Source of the DNA: an uncultured Collinsella sp.
GTDB taxonomy: Bacteria; Actinomycetota; Coriobacteriia; Coriobacteriales; Coriobacteriaceae
NCBI GenBank assembly: GCA_958403395.1
Contig: CATXXF010000016.1
Coordinates: 1-41,762 of the forward strand
Direction: 5' to 3'
Length of the DNA stretch: 41,762 bases
A model generated the notes under the pieces. The model made no database searches and was not told the DNA's origin. It saw nothing but the letters and a program-made list of their open reading frames with translations. Made by a program: the position numbers and the translations under genes. Below are positions 41,747 through 41,762 of the stretch, in pieces (within the stretch, counting starts at the first letter, position 1; each line of letters starts with the position of its first letter).

Positions 41747-41762
41747 ACCAAATTTGCATCAG

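Overview
This window looks like chromosome from a moderately GC-rich anaerobic gut actinobacterium of the class Coriobacteriia, most likely Collinsella or a close relative. That is inferred from the gene order uvrC / rapZ-whiA-gap-pgk-tpiA-gpmI-secG, the coaE-uvrB pairing, the codon use and the large number of host-associated solute transporters; no rRNA or other phylogenetic marker is present to prove it. I see no tRNA, rRNA, CRISPR array, insertion sequence, integrase or phage gene.

Layout. (1) 1-3.7 kb: a terminator of an upstream gene, then coaE, a small membrane-anchored lytic transglycosylase and uvrB on the plus strand. (2) 3.75-9.9 kb, minus strand: an LTA-synthase-like sulfatase-fold membrane protein, then a compact group of an Mrp/NBP35 Fe-S carrier ATPase and two FAD-dependent oxidoreductases. 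(3) 10-17.2 kb, plus strand: uvrA, a YbaK-type Cys-tRNA(Pro) deacylase, murJ and uvrC. With uvrB this puts the whole UvrABC nucleotide-excision-repair system within 17 kb. (4) 17.2-28 kb: a sialic-acid uptake and catabolism operon. It has a family-5 solute-binding lipoprotein, a permease, a fused permease-ATPase, a second ATPase, an acetylesterase, a paralogue of that esterase that has lost its nucleophile, an N-acetylneuraminate-lyase-like aldolase, a ROK-family (ManNAc) kinase and NanE epimerase. (5) 28-35.3 kb: rapZ-whiA and the lower-glycolysis set gap, pgk-tpiA-gpmI, then secG. (6) 35.5-41.5 kb: a complete second family-5 ABC importer, oppABCDF-like. (7) The last 250 bases hold a 128-nt near-perfect palindrome and two terminator-like hairpins.

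How the genes work together. The nan operon would import free sialic acid through an Opp/Dpp-type ABC transporter (SatABCD/SiaEFGI-like architecture), remove O-acetyl groups, cleave Neu5Ac to pyruvate and ManNAc, phosphorylate ManNAc and epimerise it to GlcNAc-6-P. No sialidase, nagA or nagB lies in the window, so the cell must find free sialic acid and finish the pathway with genes elsewhere. The glycolytic genes beside it would take the products down to 2-phosphoglycerate.

Most interesting signals. First, a three-way-junction RNA can be drawn in the leader of the nan operon, followed by a hairpin that covers the Shine-Dalgarno sequence of the binding-protein gene: a candidate unrecognised cis-regulatory RNA. 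Second, an esterase and a Ser-to-Gly pseudo-esterase are paired in one operon. Third, unusually long hairpins lie between nan genes (94 and 98 nt) and after the opp operon (128 nt). Fourth, the nan operon separates uvrC from rapZ in an otherwise conserved actinobacterial block, and yvcK is missing between rapZ and whiA. All functional statements come from reading motifs, not from database searches.
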